Source of the DNA: Pseudomonas fildesensis
Lineage (GTDB): Bacteria > Pseudomonadota > Gammaproteobacteria > Pseudomonadales > Pseudomonadaceae
Length of the DNA: 64,000 nucleotides
Direction of reading: 5' to 3'
Assembly (NCBI RefSeq): GCF_001050345.1
Contig: NZ_LFMW01000012.1
Span: 186,001-250,000, forward strand
Position 1 is the first letter of the stretch. Every line of letters begins with the position of its first letter. Below are positions 45,003 through 52,927 of this stretch, one piece after another. The position numbers and the translations under genes were made by a program. Below the pieces are notes generated by a model. It did not search any database, was not told the DNA's origin, and was given only the letters and a program-made list of their open reading frames with translations.

Positions 45003-45057
45003 AACCCCGAGAAGTGGGGAGACGACTCGGGGTTAAACGTGGTCTAAAAAAAGACCA
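45003..45057 (+). terminator. Two hairpins after the solute-binding-like gene
   Basis: AACCCCGAG (45003-45011) pairs with CTCGGGGTT (45026-45034), then TGGTCT (45040-45045) pairs with AGACCA (45052-45057) around an A-run. There is no clear T-run after either hairpin on this strand; termination is inferred. Confidence 0.55.
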
Positions 45058-45155
45058 GTACAGCAAGCCACAAACACCGGAGCACAATGTTTGCTCTTGC
45101 TGTTAAAAAATCTGACCGGCCATGGTGTAGGAAGGTTCCTGAGATAAATAATTCT

Positions 45156-45440
45156 TCATGCCAGGGCGGCGCTGCGGGTCTGGGCAGCGTTGCGTAAAGC
45201 CGCGATGACCGAGGGTTCCAGGCGGCCTTCGGCGATTTTTAGGTCGCGCAACAGGCAATCCACCACATCCACCAGCACGCGCTTGTCGGTCAATTGCGCG
45301 CGGTCGACTTCACGCTCGACCATGATCGCGCCCGCAGGATTCTTAACGGTCACCAGGCACTCGCCCTGCGCACCAGAGGTGGTCAGCGTAACCTGATAGG
45401 GGCTCAATGCTTCTTCGAGCAATAGGCTGATACTTTCCAT
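45156..45440 (-). CDS. DUF3509 small protein
   Basis: A 94-residue cytoplasmic protein of the Pseudomonas DUF3509 family. Start at ATG 45440 (MESISLLLEEALSPYQVTLT) is preferred over GTG 45452. Pattern: short beta strands (VTLTTSGAQGECLVTVKNPAG), EREVDRAQLTDKRVLVDVVDCLLRDLKIAEGRL, then a helical end. No function is known. Lone gene on the minus strand, far from any operon. Confidence 0.75.
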   Translation of the reverse strand: MESISLLLEEALSPYQVTLTTSGAQGECLVTVKNPAGAIMVEREVDRAQLTDKRVLVDVVDCLLRDLKIAEGRLEPSVIAALRNAAQTRSAALA

Positions 45441-45752
45441 CTCGATCACCACTCAATAGTTCGGGAACAATCGTTTCAACGGGAGCTGCATCTATCCTAA
45501 GTGACTGGTTGTTGCGTAGGAAAGTTCGCTTTTTCGTCTTTATGCGGCCGTGGGGGAGTGACTTGGAACAGCATGCGCTTGCAACATGACAACGAAAAAA
45601 CGGCGGCACATAACTGCTTACGCAATGGGTTGCTGTTTTGGGGTTCGTCGACGGCTGGGACCTGAAGTGAATCCTATACTCGGCGAGCGCTGGGTACGCT
45701 GCTACGCAGATAAAAGCGCATGTTAAAGGCCCTATTGCGAAGGATAAATACG
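45441..45752. other. Intergenic stretch, no gene seen
   Basis: About 310 bp between DUF3509 and the small coiled-coil gene. It must carry both promoters; I see only an isolated -10-like TATACT at 45675-45680 facing the small gene and no convincing -35 sequence. Confidence 0.4.
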
Positions 45753-45974
45753 ATGGAGGAACACAATGAACACCATACGACGACAGACAGAATGAACGCC
45801 GAGGTATCCCGTATTCTTGCTGAGATAGCACGCATGAATGCAGAGCAAAACAAACTCCACGCCGAATCCCTGAAGATAACCTGCGAGACTTTCTGGTATC
45901 CCATGGGCGTAGCAATGGCCGTCGTCGCAACTGTTGCTTCAGTCACCGGGATAGCCATTAAATTGCTCGTTTAG
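45753..45974 (+). CDS. Small coiled-coil membrane protein, unknown
   Basis: A 73-residue protein starting at ATG 45753 (MEEHNEHHTTTD) with AAGGA 8 bases upstream; the frame also has an ATG at 45720 that lacks such a site. Residues about 12-40 form a charged heptad helix (MNAEVSRILAEIARMNAEQNK) and about 46-72 a single membrane span (GVAMAVVATVASVTGIAIKLL). I recognise no family. A bidirectional terminator follows. The start site and terminator make it a credible gene, but this is not proven. Confidence 0.6.
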   Translation: MEEHNEHHTTTDRMNAEVSRILAEIARMNAEQNKLHAESLKITCETFWYPMGVAMAVVATVASVTGIAIKLLV

Positions 45975-46005
45975 CCCAGCACGCTGCGGGGAGTGCCAAA
46001 AACGA

Positions 46006-46044
46006 AAACGCCGCTGACCCAGGGAAGGGAAAGCGGCGTTTTTG
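46006..46044. terminator. Bidirectional terminator between small gene and thrC
   Basis: AAACGCCGCT (46007-46016) pairs with AGCGGCGTTT (46033-46042), with T residues after and A residues before, so it works for both the small gene and thrC. Confidence 0.8.
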
Positions 46045-46059
46045 TCTGCGCAGTTCGCC

Positions 46060-47469
46060 TTACAAAGGCTTACCACGATTCCCATGCCGGCTGACAAACG
46101 CCTGCATCGCCTTCAGGTCATTAGGCAACACGGTGCAGCGCTCTTCACGCTCAAACAGGTCTGCCAAGTGCTCCGGCAGCTCCAGCGCCTTGCCAACACC
46201 CGCCTTCTCCACCGCTTCCGGGAATTTGACCGGGTGCGCGGTACCGAGGATCACCATCGGAATGTCCAGGCTGCGGCGGCATTCGCGCGCGGCCTTGACG
46301 CCAATGGCGGTGTGCGGGTCGAGCAGCTCGCCGGTCTGGGCATAGACTTCAGCGATGGTTTCGCAAGTCTGTGCATCGTCCACGGCGAGGGAGTCGAACA
46401 GCTTGCGGGTTTCGGTCCAACGCTCTTGCTCGACGCTGAAACCGCCACCTTGTTTGAAGCTATCCATAAGGCCGGCCAGTGCTGCGCCGTTGCGACCGTG
46501 CATGTCGAACAGCAGGCGTTCGAAGTTCGACGACACCATGATATCCATCGACGGCGACAGCGTGGCGTGCAGGGTTTCCTTGACGTACTGGTTGCCGCTC
46601 ATGAAGCGGTGCAGGATGTCGTTGCGGTTGGTGGCGACGATCAGTTGGTTGATCGGCAGGCCCATGTTGCGTGCCAGGTAACCGGCAAAGATGTCGCCGA
46701 AGTTGCCGGTTGGCACCGAGAAAGACACCGAACGTGCCGGGCCACCCAACTGCAGGGAGGCGTGGAAGTAGTAGACGATCTGGGCCATGATCCGCGCCCA
46801 GTTGATCGAGTTCACCGCGACCAGACGCGTGCCCTTGAGGAAGCTCTGGTCAGCGAAGCTGTTCTTGACCATTTCCTGGCAGTCATCGAAGTTGCCTTCG
46901 ATGGCGATGTTGTGGATGTTCTCACCGAAGATAGTGGTCATCTGCCGACGCTGCACTTCCGACACACGCTTGTGCGGGTGCAGGATGAAGATGTCGACAT
47001 TTTCGCAATGCTTGCAACCTTCGATGGCCGCCGAGCCGGTATCACCAGAAGTAGCGCCGATGATCACCACGCGCTCGCCGCGCTTCTCCAGCACGTAATC
47101 GAGCAGACGACCCAGCAGTTGCAGGGCGAAGTCCTTGAACGCAAGAGTCGGGCCGTGGAACAGTTCCAGCACCCATTCGTTGCCGTTCAATTGGCGCAAC
47201 GGGGCGATGGCGCTGTGGGAGAAGACGCCGTAGGTCTCTTCCAGAATTTTCTTGAAGTCGGCATCCGGGATGCTTCCGGTGACGAACGGGCGCATGACCC
47301 GGAACGCCAGCTCGTGGTACGGCAAGCCGGCCCAGGAAGCGATTTCTTCCTGGGTAAAGCGTGGCAGGTTTTCCGGCACATACAGGCCGCCGTCAGTGGC
47401 AAGGCCTGCCAGCAGGACGTCTTCGAAGTTCAGGGCCGGTGCCTGGCCGCGGGTGCTGATGTAGCGCAT
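46060..47469 (-). CDS. thrC: Threonine synthase
   Basis: A 469-residue PLP enzyme turning O-phosphohomoserine into threonine. The start is MRYISTRGQAPALNFEDVLL, with FHGPTLAFKDFALQ (PLP-Lys in LAFKDFA), ATSGDTGSAAIEGCK for phosphate binding and VPTGNFGDIFAGYLA. The C-terminus has LGTAHPVKFPEAVEKAG. Length is normal for the long gamma-proteobacterial form. It follows hom by 104 bp in the same direction; both belong to aspartate-family amino-acid synthesis. Confidence 0.97.
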   Translation of the reverse strand: MRYISTRGQAPALNFEDVLLAGLATDGGLYVPENLPRFTQEEIASWAGLPYHELAFRVMRPFVTGSIPDADFKKILEETYGVFSHSAIAPLRQLNGNEWVLELFHGPTLAFKDFALQLLGRLLDYVLEKRGERVVIIGATSGDTGSAAIEGCKHCENVDIFILHPHKRVSEVQRRQMTTIFGENIHNIAIEGNFDDCQEMVKNSFADQSFLKGTRLVAVNSINWARIMAQIVYYFHASLQLGGPARSVSFSVPTGNFGDIFAGYLARNMGLPINQLIVATNRNDILHRFMSGNQYVKETLHATLSPSMDIMVSSNFERLLFDMHGRNGAALAGLMDSFKQGGGFSVEQERWTETRKLFDSLAVDDAQTCETIAEVYAQTGELLDPHTAIGVKAARECRRSLDIPMVILGTAHPVKFPEAVEKAGVGKALELPEHLADLFEREERCTVLPNDLKAMQAFVSRHGNRGKPL

Positions 47470-47490
47470 AAAAGCAAACCTTCGGTTTGG

Positions 47491-47572
47491 GCTTCAAGCT
47501 TCAAGCTGCAAGCTACAAGTTAAAAGCGCCTCGGCTTTTACTTGCAGCTTGTGGCTGATAGCTCGCAGCTGC
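47491..47572. repeat. CAAGCT-type repeat with inverted partner
   Basis: GCTTCAAGCTTCAAGCTGCAAGC (47492 onward) faces TTGCAGCTTGTGGCTGATAGC near 47540-47560. It is similar to the repeat at 42141-42196 and lies between thrC and hom. Confidence 0.65.
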
Positions 47573-47573
47573 G

Positions 47574-48878
47574 TTAATTAAGATGTTCGACGCGAATCCG
47601 CACCACCGGTCCAACGACGCCCTGCAACGCTTCAAGCGCGGCGATGGCATCGTTGATGTGCTGCTCAAGCACGCGATGGGTCAGCAGGATCATCGGCACC
47701 AGGCCGTCTTGTTCCTCGACTTCCTTCTGCATGATCGACTCGATGTTGATACCGCGCTCCGACAGGATGCTGGCCACCTGGGCCAACACGCCCGGATGGT
47801 CCTTGGCCTGGATGCGCAGGTAGTAGGCACTTTCGCAGGCTTCGATCGGCAAAATCGGGTGGGCCGACAGAGAGTCCGGCTGGAAGGCCAGGTGCGGTAC
47901 GCGGTTTTCCGGGTCGCTGGTCATGGCGCGAACCACGTCCACCAGGTCGGCGATCACCGACGAAGCGGTCGGCTCCATGCCGGCGCCGGCGCCGTAGAAC
48001 AGGGTCGAACCGGCGGCGTCACCATTGACCATCACGGCGTTCATCACGCCGTTGACGTTGGCGATCAGGCGGTCGGCCGGGATCAGCGTCGGGTGCACAC
48101 GCAGCTCGATACCGGCCGGGGTGCTGCGCGCCACACCGAGGTGCTTGATGCGGTAGCCCAGGGCTTCAGCGTAGTTCACGTCAGCGGTGGTCAGCTTGGT
48201 GATGCCTTCGGTGTAGGCCTTGTCGAACTGCAGCGGGATACCAAACGCGATGGACGCCAGGATGGTCAGCTTGTGGGCTGCATCGATGCCTTCGACGTCA
48301 AACGTCGGGTCGGCTTCGGCGTAACCCAGGGCCTGGGCTTCGGCCAACACGTCTTCGAAGGTACGGCCCTTCTCGCGCATTTCGGTGAGGATGAAGTTAC
48401 CGGTGCCGTTGATGATGCCGGCCACCCAGTTGATACGGTTGGCCGAGAGGCCTTCACGGATCGCCTTGATCACCGGGATACCACCGGCCACGGCGGCTTC
48501 GAACGCAACGATCACGCCCTTTTCGCGGGCCTTGGCGAAGATCTCGTTGCCGTGCACGGCGATCAGCGCCTTGTTGGCGGTGACCACGTGCTTGCCGTTT
48601 TCGATGGCCTTGAGCACCAGCTCACGGGCGATGGTGTAGCCGCCTACCAGCTCGATGACGATATCGATCTCAGGGTTGGTGGCGACTTCGAAGACATCGT
48701 TGGTAATCGCAATACCGGTCGTTTGGAACTGAGGCTTTGGCGAACGCGTGGCAATTTGCGCCACTTCAATCCCGCGCCCTGCACGGCGGGAAATTTCTTC
48801 AGCGTTACGCTGAAGTACGTTGAAGGTGCCGCCACCGACGGTCCCTAACCCACAGATGCCTACTTTGACCGGTTTCAC
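47574..48878 (-). CDS. hom: Homoserine dehydrogenase
   Basis: A 434-residue enzyme that reduces aspartate semialdehyde to homoserine with NAD(P)H. GTG 48878 is chosen over ATG 48893: GGGGAG then stands as the Shine-Dalgarno sequence seven bases before it and the product begins with the family's normal (M)KPVKVGICGLGTVGGGTFN. The Rossmann motif is GLGTVGGG; the substrate-binding part has ANKALIAVHG and FEAAVAGGIPVIKAIREGL (catalytic Lys region); the C-terminal ACT domain (YLRIQAKDHPGVLAQVASIL) is for feedback by threonine. Located between dsbC and thrC. Confidence 0.96.
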   Translation of the reverse strand: MKPVKVGICGLGTVGGGTFNVLQRNAEEISRRAGRGIEVAQIATRSPKPQFQTTGIAITNDVFEVATNPEIDIVIELVGGYTIARELVLKAIENGKHVVTANKALIAVHGNEIFAKAREKGVIVAFEAAVAGGIPVIKAIREGLSANRINWVAGIINGTGNFILTEMREKGRTFEDVLAEAQALGYAEADPTFDVEGIDAAHKLTILASIAFGIPLQFDKAYTEGITKLTTADVNYAEALGYRIKHLGVARSTPAGIELRVHPTLIPADRLIANVNGVMNAVMVNGDAAGSTLFYGAGAGMEPTASSVIADLVDVVRAMTSDPENRVPHLAFQPDSLSAHPILPIEACESAYYLRIQAKDHPGVLAQVASILSERGINIESIMQKEVEEQDGLVPMILLTHRVLEQHINDAIAALEALQGVVGPVVRIRVEHLN

Positions 48879-48895
48879 TGAAGAACTCCCCATGA

Positions 48896-48945
48896 AACGG
48901 CCGACGCAAGGTCGGCCGTGGAAAACAGCCGCACAACTGCGGCTT
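48896..48945 (-). terminator. Hairpins between dsbC and hom
   Basis: On the minus strand AGCCGCA/TGCGGCT (48927-48944) is followed by GTTTTCC and then by ACGGCCGAC/GTCGGCCGT (48897-48919). It could partly stop dsbC transcripts or slow read-through into hom. Confidence 0.6.
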
Positions 48946-49007
48946 TCAATTAATAACCCGTTGATCTGTCAGCGGGCCATGATCGTCAAAGGTTCGACGA
49001 TGCTGGT

Positions 49008-49739
49008 TTATTTGGCACTCAGCGCCAGTTTGGCAACTTGTGGTGCCGGCTGGTAGCCCGGAATCACCTGGCCGTCAGCCAAAACGATAGCCGGTGTACC
49101 GTTCACGCCGATGGACTGGCCGAGGGCGAACTGCTTGGAAACCGGGTTGGCGCATTTGGCCGACTTGATTTCCTTGCCGTCGACCATCTTGTCCATGGCC
49201 GCTTTCTTGTCGGCCGCACACCAGACGGCTTGCAACTGCTCATCACCCGGCGAGCCCAGGCCCTGACGCGGGAACGCTACGTAGCGCACTTCGATGCCCA
49301 GCTTGTTCAGCGCAGGCACTTCGGCGTGCAGCTTGTGGCAGTACGGGCAGGTGGTGTCGGTAAAGACGGTAATGTGGGTCTTGGTTTCGCCGATGGCCGG
49401 ATAAACCACGGTTTCAGCCACCGGAATACCGTTGATCAGCCTGGACACGCCCAGGCGCTCGGCTTTCTCGGTCAGGTTGACCGGCTTGCCGTCTTTCAAC
49501 TGGAACAGGTAGCCCTGGACGATGTACTGGCCATCGGCACTGGCGTACAGCACGCGGCTGCCCTTGAGCTTGACTTCGTACAGGCCGGCCATCGGGCTGG
49601 CGCTGATGCTTTCGATCGGCGTGTCGAGCTGCAGGTTGGCCAGGCTCTTGCGAATGGTCTGCTCGGCGGCGTCATCGGCGACGACAAAAGTGGAAACCAA
49701 CGCAATGGCTGCGGCGGCAATAATCTGGGTCAAGCGCAT
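49008..49739 (-). CDS. dsbC: Thiol:disulfide interchange protein DsbC
   Basis: A 243-residue periplasmic disulfide isomerase. ATG 49739 follows CAGGAG and gives the signal peptide MRLTQIIAAAAIALVSTFVVA. Next come the dimerisation domain (TIRKSLANLQLDTPIESISAS, SRVLYASADGQYIVQGYLF) and a thioredoxin domain with active site CPYC in FTDTTCPYCHKLH and cis-Pro in GVNGTPAIVLADG. Two further Cys lie in VWCAADKK and SAKCANPV. It repairs wrong disulfides, kept reduced by DsbD. It stands between xerD and hom, as is usual in Pseudomonas. Confidence 0.97.
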   Translation of the reverse strand: MRLTQIIAAAAIALVSTFVVADDAAEQTIRKSLANLQLDTPIESISASPMAGLYEVKLKGSRVLYASADGQYIVQGYLFQLKDGKPVNLTEKAERLGVSRLINGIPVAETVVYPAIGETKTHITVFTDTTCPYCHKLHAEVPALNKLGIEVRYVAFPRQGLGSPGDEQLQAVWCAADKKAAMDKMVDGKEIKSAKCANPVSKQFALGQSIGVNGTPAIVLADGQVIPGYQPAPQVAKLALSAK

Positions 49740-49904
49740 GGGAACTCCTGAAGGCAGATGCAGGGACGGGTGCGGAACACCGATCTGGAAACACGGGCCT
49801 GTAAACACAAGTCTGGCCGTCCCCTTTGCTAACCGGCAAAGCCTACCACAGTTGGGCCGCAGGGCAGCCCGTGGCGGGATAAATTGGCCATTTACAGACA
49901 GATC

Positions 49905-50801
49905 TCAGCCGCGAGGATGGTGCTTGGCGTGCATATCCTGCAAGCGTGCCCGCGCCACATGGGTGTAGATCTGGGTGGTAGACAAGTCGCTGTGTCCGAG
50001 CAGCATTTGCACCACACGCAAATCCGCCCCATGGTTGAGCAAATGGGTGGCAAACGCATGGCGCAACGTGTGAGGCGAGAGGCTCTTGCCGATCCCGGCG
50101 ACCTTGGCCTGGTGCTTGATGCGGTGCCAGAACGTCTGGCGAGTCATCTGCTCGCCGCGTTGGCTGGGGAACAGCACATCGCTGGGGCGCCCACCGAGCA
50201 GTTCTCCGCGGGCATCGCGCATATAGCGCTCAACCCACACAATCGCCTCCTCGCCCATCGGCACCAGTCGCTCCTTGCTGCCCTTGCCCATCACCCTCAA
50301 CACGCCCTGGCGCAGGTTGACTTGCTCCAGCGTCAGGCTGATCAGCTCGGTCACCCGCAGGCCACAGGCGTACAGCACTTCCAGCATCGCGCGATCACGC
50401 TGGCCGATGGCCTCGCTCAGATCAGGCGCGGAGAGCAAGGCATCGACGTCGGCTTCCGACAGGGATTTGGGCAATGGCCTGCCAAGTTGCGGCATGTCGA
50501 CCTGCAGGGTGGGGTCGAGGGCGATCAGCTTTTCGCGCAGCAGGTAGCGATAAAAGCCACGCACGCCGGAGAGAAATCGGGCCGTGGAGCGCGGCTTGTA
50601 ATTCTGCTCCAGGCGCCAGGCCAGGTGATCCAGGATCAGCTCGCGGCCAGCGTTGATCAGTTCGAGGTTTTTTTCCTGCAACCAGCCATTGAACAGGGCC
50701 AGGTCACTGCGATATGCCTGGCGGGTGTTGTCAGACAGGCCTTTTTCCAGCCACAGGGCGTCGAGGAAACGGTCGATCAGAGGGTGGTCAATGGCGGGCA
50801 T
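49905..50801 (-). CDS. xerD: Site-specific tyrosine recombinase XerD
   Basis: A 298-residue recombinase that resolves chromosome dimers at dif together with XerC. N-terminal core-binding domain (IDRFLDALWLEKGLSDNTRQAY) and catalytic domain with Arg in YACGLRVTELISL, His-x-x-Arg in PHTLRHAFATHLLNHG, and the Tyr in LGHSDLSTTQIYTHV. Full length. First gene of the xerD-dsbC-hom-thrC run. A REPIN-rich region lies upstream. Confidence 0.96.
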   Translation of the reverse strand: MPAIDHPLIDRFLDALWLEKGLSDNTRQAYRSDLALFNGWLQEKNLELINAGRELILDHLAWRLEQNYKPRSTARFLSGVRGFYRYLLREKLIALDPTLQVDMPQLGRPLPKSLSEADVDALLSAPDLSEAIGQRDRAMLEVLYACGLRVTELISLTLEQVNLRQGVLRVMGKGSKERLVPMGEEAIVWVERYMRDARGELLGGRPSDVLFPSQRGEQMTRQTFWHRIKHQAKVAGIGKSLSPHTLRHAFATHLLNHGADLRVVQMLLGHSDLSTTQIYTHVARARLQDMHAKHHPRG

Positions 50802-50889
50802 AGGCGCTCAGGCAGGGAAAATGGTGGTGTCGGGTAGATCCTATCGCAGCATAGGCATCCACACATCAATGAAGGCAGGCAAAATAACC

Positions 50890-51015
50890 TGTGGCGAGGG
50901 AGCTTGCTCCCGTCGGGGCGCGAAGCGGCCCTAATTGACCATTGAGGTCCAACAGAAAGACGTCTGTTGCAGGTTTCAGGACTGCTGCGCAGCCCAACGG
51001 GAGCAAGCTCTTATC
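50890..51015. repeat. REPIN, right end truncated
   Basis: Left arm TGTGGCGAGGGAGCTTGCTC, right arm CGGGAGCAAGCTC followed by unrelated TTATC, so the last bases (CCTCGCCACA) found in the copies at 59887 and 61848 are missing. Confidence 0.75.
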
Positions 51016-51104
51016 AAACTTAAAATAACTTACTGATTTTAAAGGGTTAAAATTTCACCCTAAAGTCTTGAGTCTTGCATAAACAATTTCAGGCGAGCGC
51101 ATTC

Positions 51105-51305
51105 TTGTGGCGAGCGGGCTTGTCCCGCGTTGGGCTGCGCAGCAGCCCCAAAACCAGGCGCAGAGGAGTGCCCGATACACCGCATTCGTCTTCATCAGGG
51201 GCGCTTCGCACCCCAACGCGGGACAAGCCCGCTCGCCACAGAGGTCCCAGTTTGCTGCGCGACAGCGCTACGTCGAAGAGGTAGTGGGACCTCCCTCGCC
51301 ACAAG
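51105..51305. repeat. REPIN with adjacent partial copy
   Basis: TTGTGGCGAGCGGGCTTGTC and GGGACAAGCCCGCTCGCCACA are the arms (51105-51240). Directly after comes a further inverted pair, GAGGTCCCA with TGGGACCTCCCTCGCCACAAG, to 51305. Confidence 0.75.
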
Positions 51306-51456
51306 TACAGTGCGCCCCCTTAACTAATCGGCATTACCCGCACTAGCCCCCTTTCGGCGCAACCGCCGCACCACCCGCCCTGCTGGCGCGCCAAATCAGT
51401 GCATCAAGCACGACACGCCTTGCCACAACTGCACTGAAAACGCCCTGCGCGCACCT

Positions 51457-51472
51457 CGGCACAGCCTTTGCA
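51457..51472 (+). promoter_or_regulatory. Sigma-54 (-24/-12) promoter of urtA
   Basis: CGGCACAGCCTTTGCA has GG at 51458-51459 and GC at 51470-51471 with exactly ten bases between them, as sigma-54 promoters need (TGGCAC-N5-TTGCA). It lies 60 bp before the urtA start, and nitrogen-limitation control through NtrC and sigma-54 is known for urea transport genes. Confidence 0.65.
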
Positions 51473-51531
51473 AACACCCCTTTCAGCGTCCGTATCTAGC
51501 CCTCTAAAAACAGGTTCATGGAGATCGCACA

Positions 51532-52797
51532 ATGAAGCGTCGTAACTTGCTCAAGGCTTTCACACTCACGGCAAGCATTGCCGCGATGGGCATGACCTGG
51601 ACCGTCCAGGCGGCCGAGACGATTAAGGTCGGCATCCTGCACTCGCTCTCCGGGACCATGGCGATTTCCGAAACATCGCTCAAAGATATGGCCTTGATGA
51701 CCATCGACGAGATCAACTCCAAGGGTGGCGTGAACGGCAAAATGCTCGAACCGGTGGTCGTCGACCCGGCCTCGAACTGGCCGCTGTTCGCCGAGAAAGG
51801 CCGGCAGTTGTTGACCCAGGACAAGGTCGCGGTGGTGTTTGGTTGCTGGACTTCGGTATCGCGTAAATCGGTACTGCCGGTGTTCGAAGAACTCAACGGC
51901 CTGCTGTTCTACCCGGTGCAATACGAAGGCGAAGAAATGTCGCCCAACGTGTTCTACACCGGTGCGGCGCCTAACCAGCAGGCGATCCCGGCGGTGGAAT
52001 ACCTGATGAGCGAAGAAGGTGGCAGCGCCAAACGCTTCTTCCTGCTGGGCACTGACTATGTGTACCCACGCACCACCAATAAAATCCTGCGTTCGTTCCT
52101 GCACGCCAAAGGCGTAGCGGATAAAGACATCGAAGAGGTCTACACCCCGTTCGGTCATGCCGATTACCAGACCATCGTCGCCAACATCAAAAAATTCTCG
52201 GCCGGCGGCAAGACCGCCGTGGTCTCCACCGTGAATGGCGACTCCAACGTGCCGTTCTATAAAGAGCTGGCCAACCAGGGGTTGAAAGCCACCGACGTAC
52301 CGGTGGTAGCGTTCTCGGTGGGCGAAGAAGAACTGCGCGGCATCGACACCAAACCGCTGGTGGGTAACCTCGCGGCCTGGAACTACTTCCAGTCGGTGGA
52401 GAACCCGGTGAACACCAAATTCGTTGCTGACTGGAAAGCCTACGCCAAGAAACACAACCTGCCGGGCGCAGATAAAGCCGTGACCAACGACCCAATGGAA
52501 GCCACCTATGTGGGCATCCACATGTGGGCGCAGGCCGCTGAGAAAGCCAAGTCCACCGACGTCGACAAAGTGCGTGAAGCGCTGGCCGGCCAGACCTTCG
52601 CCGCGCCGTCGGGCTTTACCCTGACCATGGACAAGACCAACCACCACCTGCACAAGCCGGTGATGATCGGCGAGATCCAGGCCGACGGTCAGTTCTCGGT
52701 GGTGTGGCAGACCCAGGAGCCGATTCGCGCGCAGCCGTGGAGCCCGTACATTCCTGGCAATGACAAGAAGCCGGACTACGCCGTGAAGAGCAACTAA
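51532..52797 (+). CDS. urtA: Urea ABC transporter substrate-binding protein UrtA
   Basis: A 421-residue periplasmic binding protein with signal sequence MKRRNLLKAFTLTASIAAMGMTWTVQAA. The mature part opens with IKVGILHSLSGTMAISETSLKD and continues with FGCWTSVSRKSVLPVFEELNGLLFYPVQYEGEE, both characteristic of UrtA within the branched-chain-type binding proteins. It captures urea for the UrtBC channel and UrtDE ATPases. First gene of a long same-strand run to ureC. Behind a sigma-54-type promoter; a REP element separates it from urtB. Confidence 0.97.
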   Translation: MKRRNLLKAFTLTASIAAMGMTWTVQAAETIKVGILHSLSGTMAISETSLKDMALMTIDEINSKGGVNGKMLEPVVVDPASNWPLFAEKGRQLLTQDKVAVVFGCWTSVSRKSVLPVFEELNGLLFYPVQYEGEEMSPNVFYTGAAPNQQAIPAVEYLMSEEGGSAKRFFLLGTDYVYPRTTNKILRSFLHAKGVADKDIEEVYTPFGHADYQTIVANIKKFSAGGKTAVVSTVNGDSNVPFYKELANQGLKATDVPVVAFSVGEEELRGIDTKPLVGNLAAWNYFQSVENPVNTKFVADWKAYAKKHNLPGADKAVTNDPMEATYVGIHMWAQAAEKAKSTDVDKVREALAGQTFAAPSGFTLTMDKTNHHLHKPVMIGEIQADGQFSVVWQTQEPIRAQPWSPYIPGNDKKPDYAVKSN

Positions 52798-52804
52798 AGC
52801 CGCT

Positions 52805-52910
52805 GATCGTTCCCACGCTCTGCGTGGGAATGCATCCCGTGACGCTCTGCGTCACACAGCGGACGCGGAGCGTCCATGGCGGCATTCCCACGCAGAGCGC
52901 GGGAACGATC
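52805..52910. repeat. REP palindrome array (GTTCCCACGC family)
   Basis: GATCGTTCCCACGCTCTGCG at the left, GGGAACGATC at the right, with internal GACGCTCTGCGTC and GACGCGGAGCGTC. Between urtA and urtB; it may lower downstream transcript levels relative to urtA. Confidence 0.85.
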
Positions 52911-52927
52911 TATAGGAACCATTTGTT

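Larger units (their letters stand above)
50802..51531. other. Gene-free region with REP elements and the urtA promoter
   Basis: 730 bp with no credible gene. It holds paired REP elements at 50890-51015 and 51105-51305, one copy of an 18-bp sequence (CTTAACTAATCGGCATTA, 51319-51336) that also forms the ends of the element at 61815-61983, and the sigma-54 promoter of urtA. Confidence 0.8.

Noticed and set aside
46042..47523. 493-codon open frame opposite thrC
   Set aside because: Shadow of thrC; the protein on the minus strand is a complete threonine synthase.
48878..48893. ATG start for hom at 48893
   Set aside because: The GGGGAG inside that stretch is a better ribosome-binding site for the GTG at 48878, which gives the usual family N-terminus.
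50890..51305. CRISPR-like array upstream of urtA
   Set aside because: The repeats are inverted pairs of REP families with no regular spacer length, so they are REPINs.
51380..51420. NtrC site upstream of the urtA promoter
   Set aside because: GGCGCGCCAAATCAGTGCATC has a GTGC half, but the partner and spacing do not fit the NtrC palindrome.
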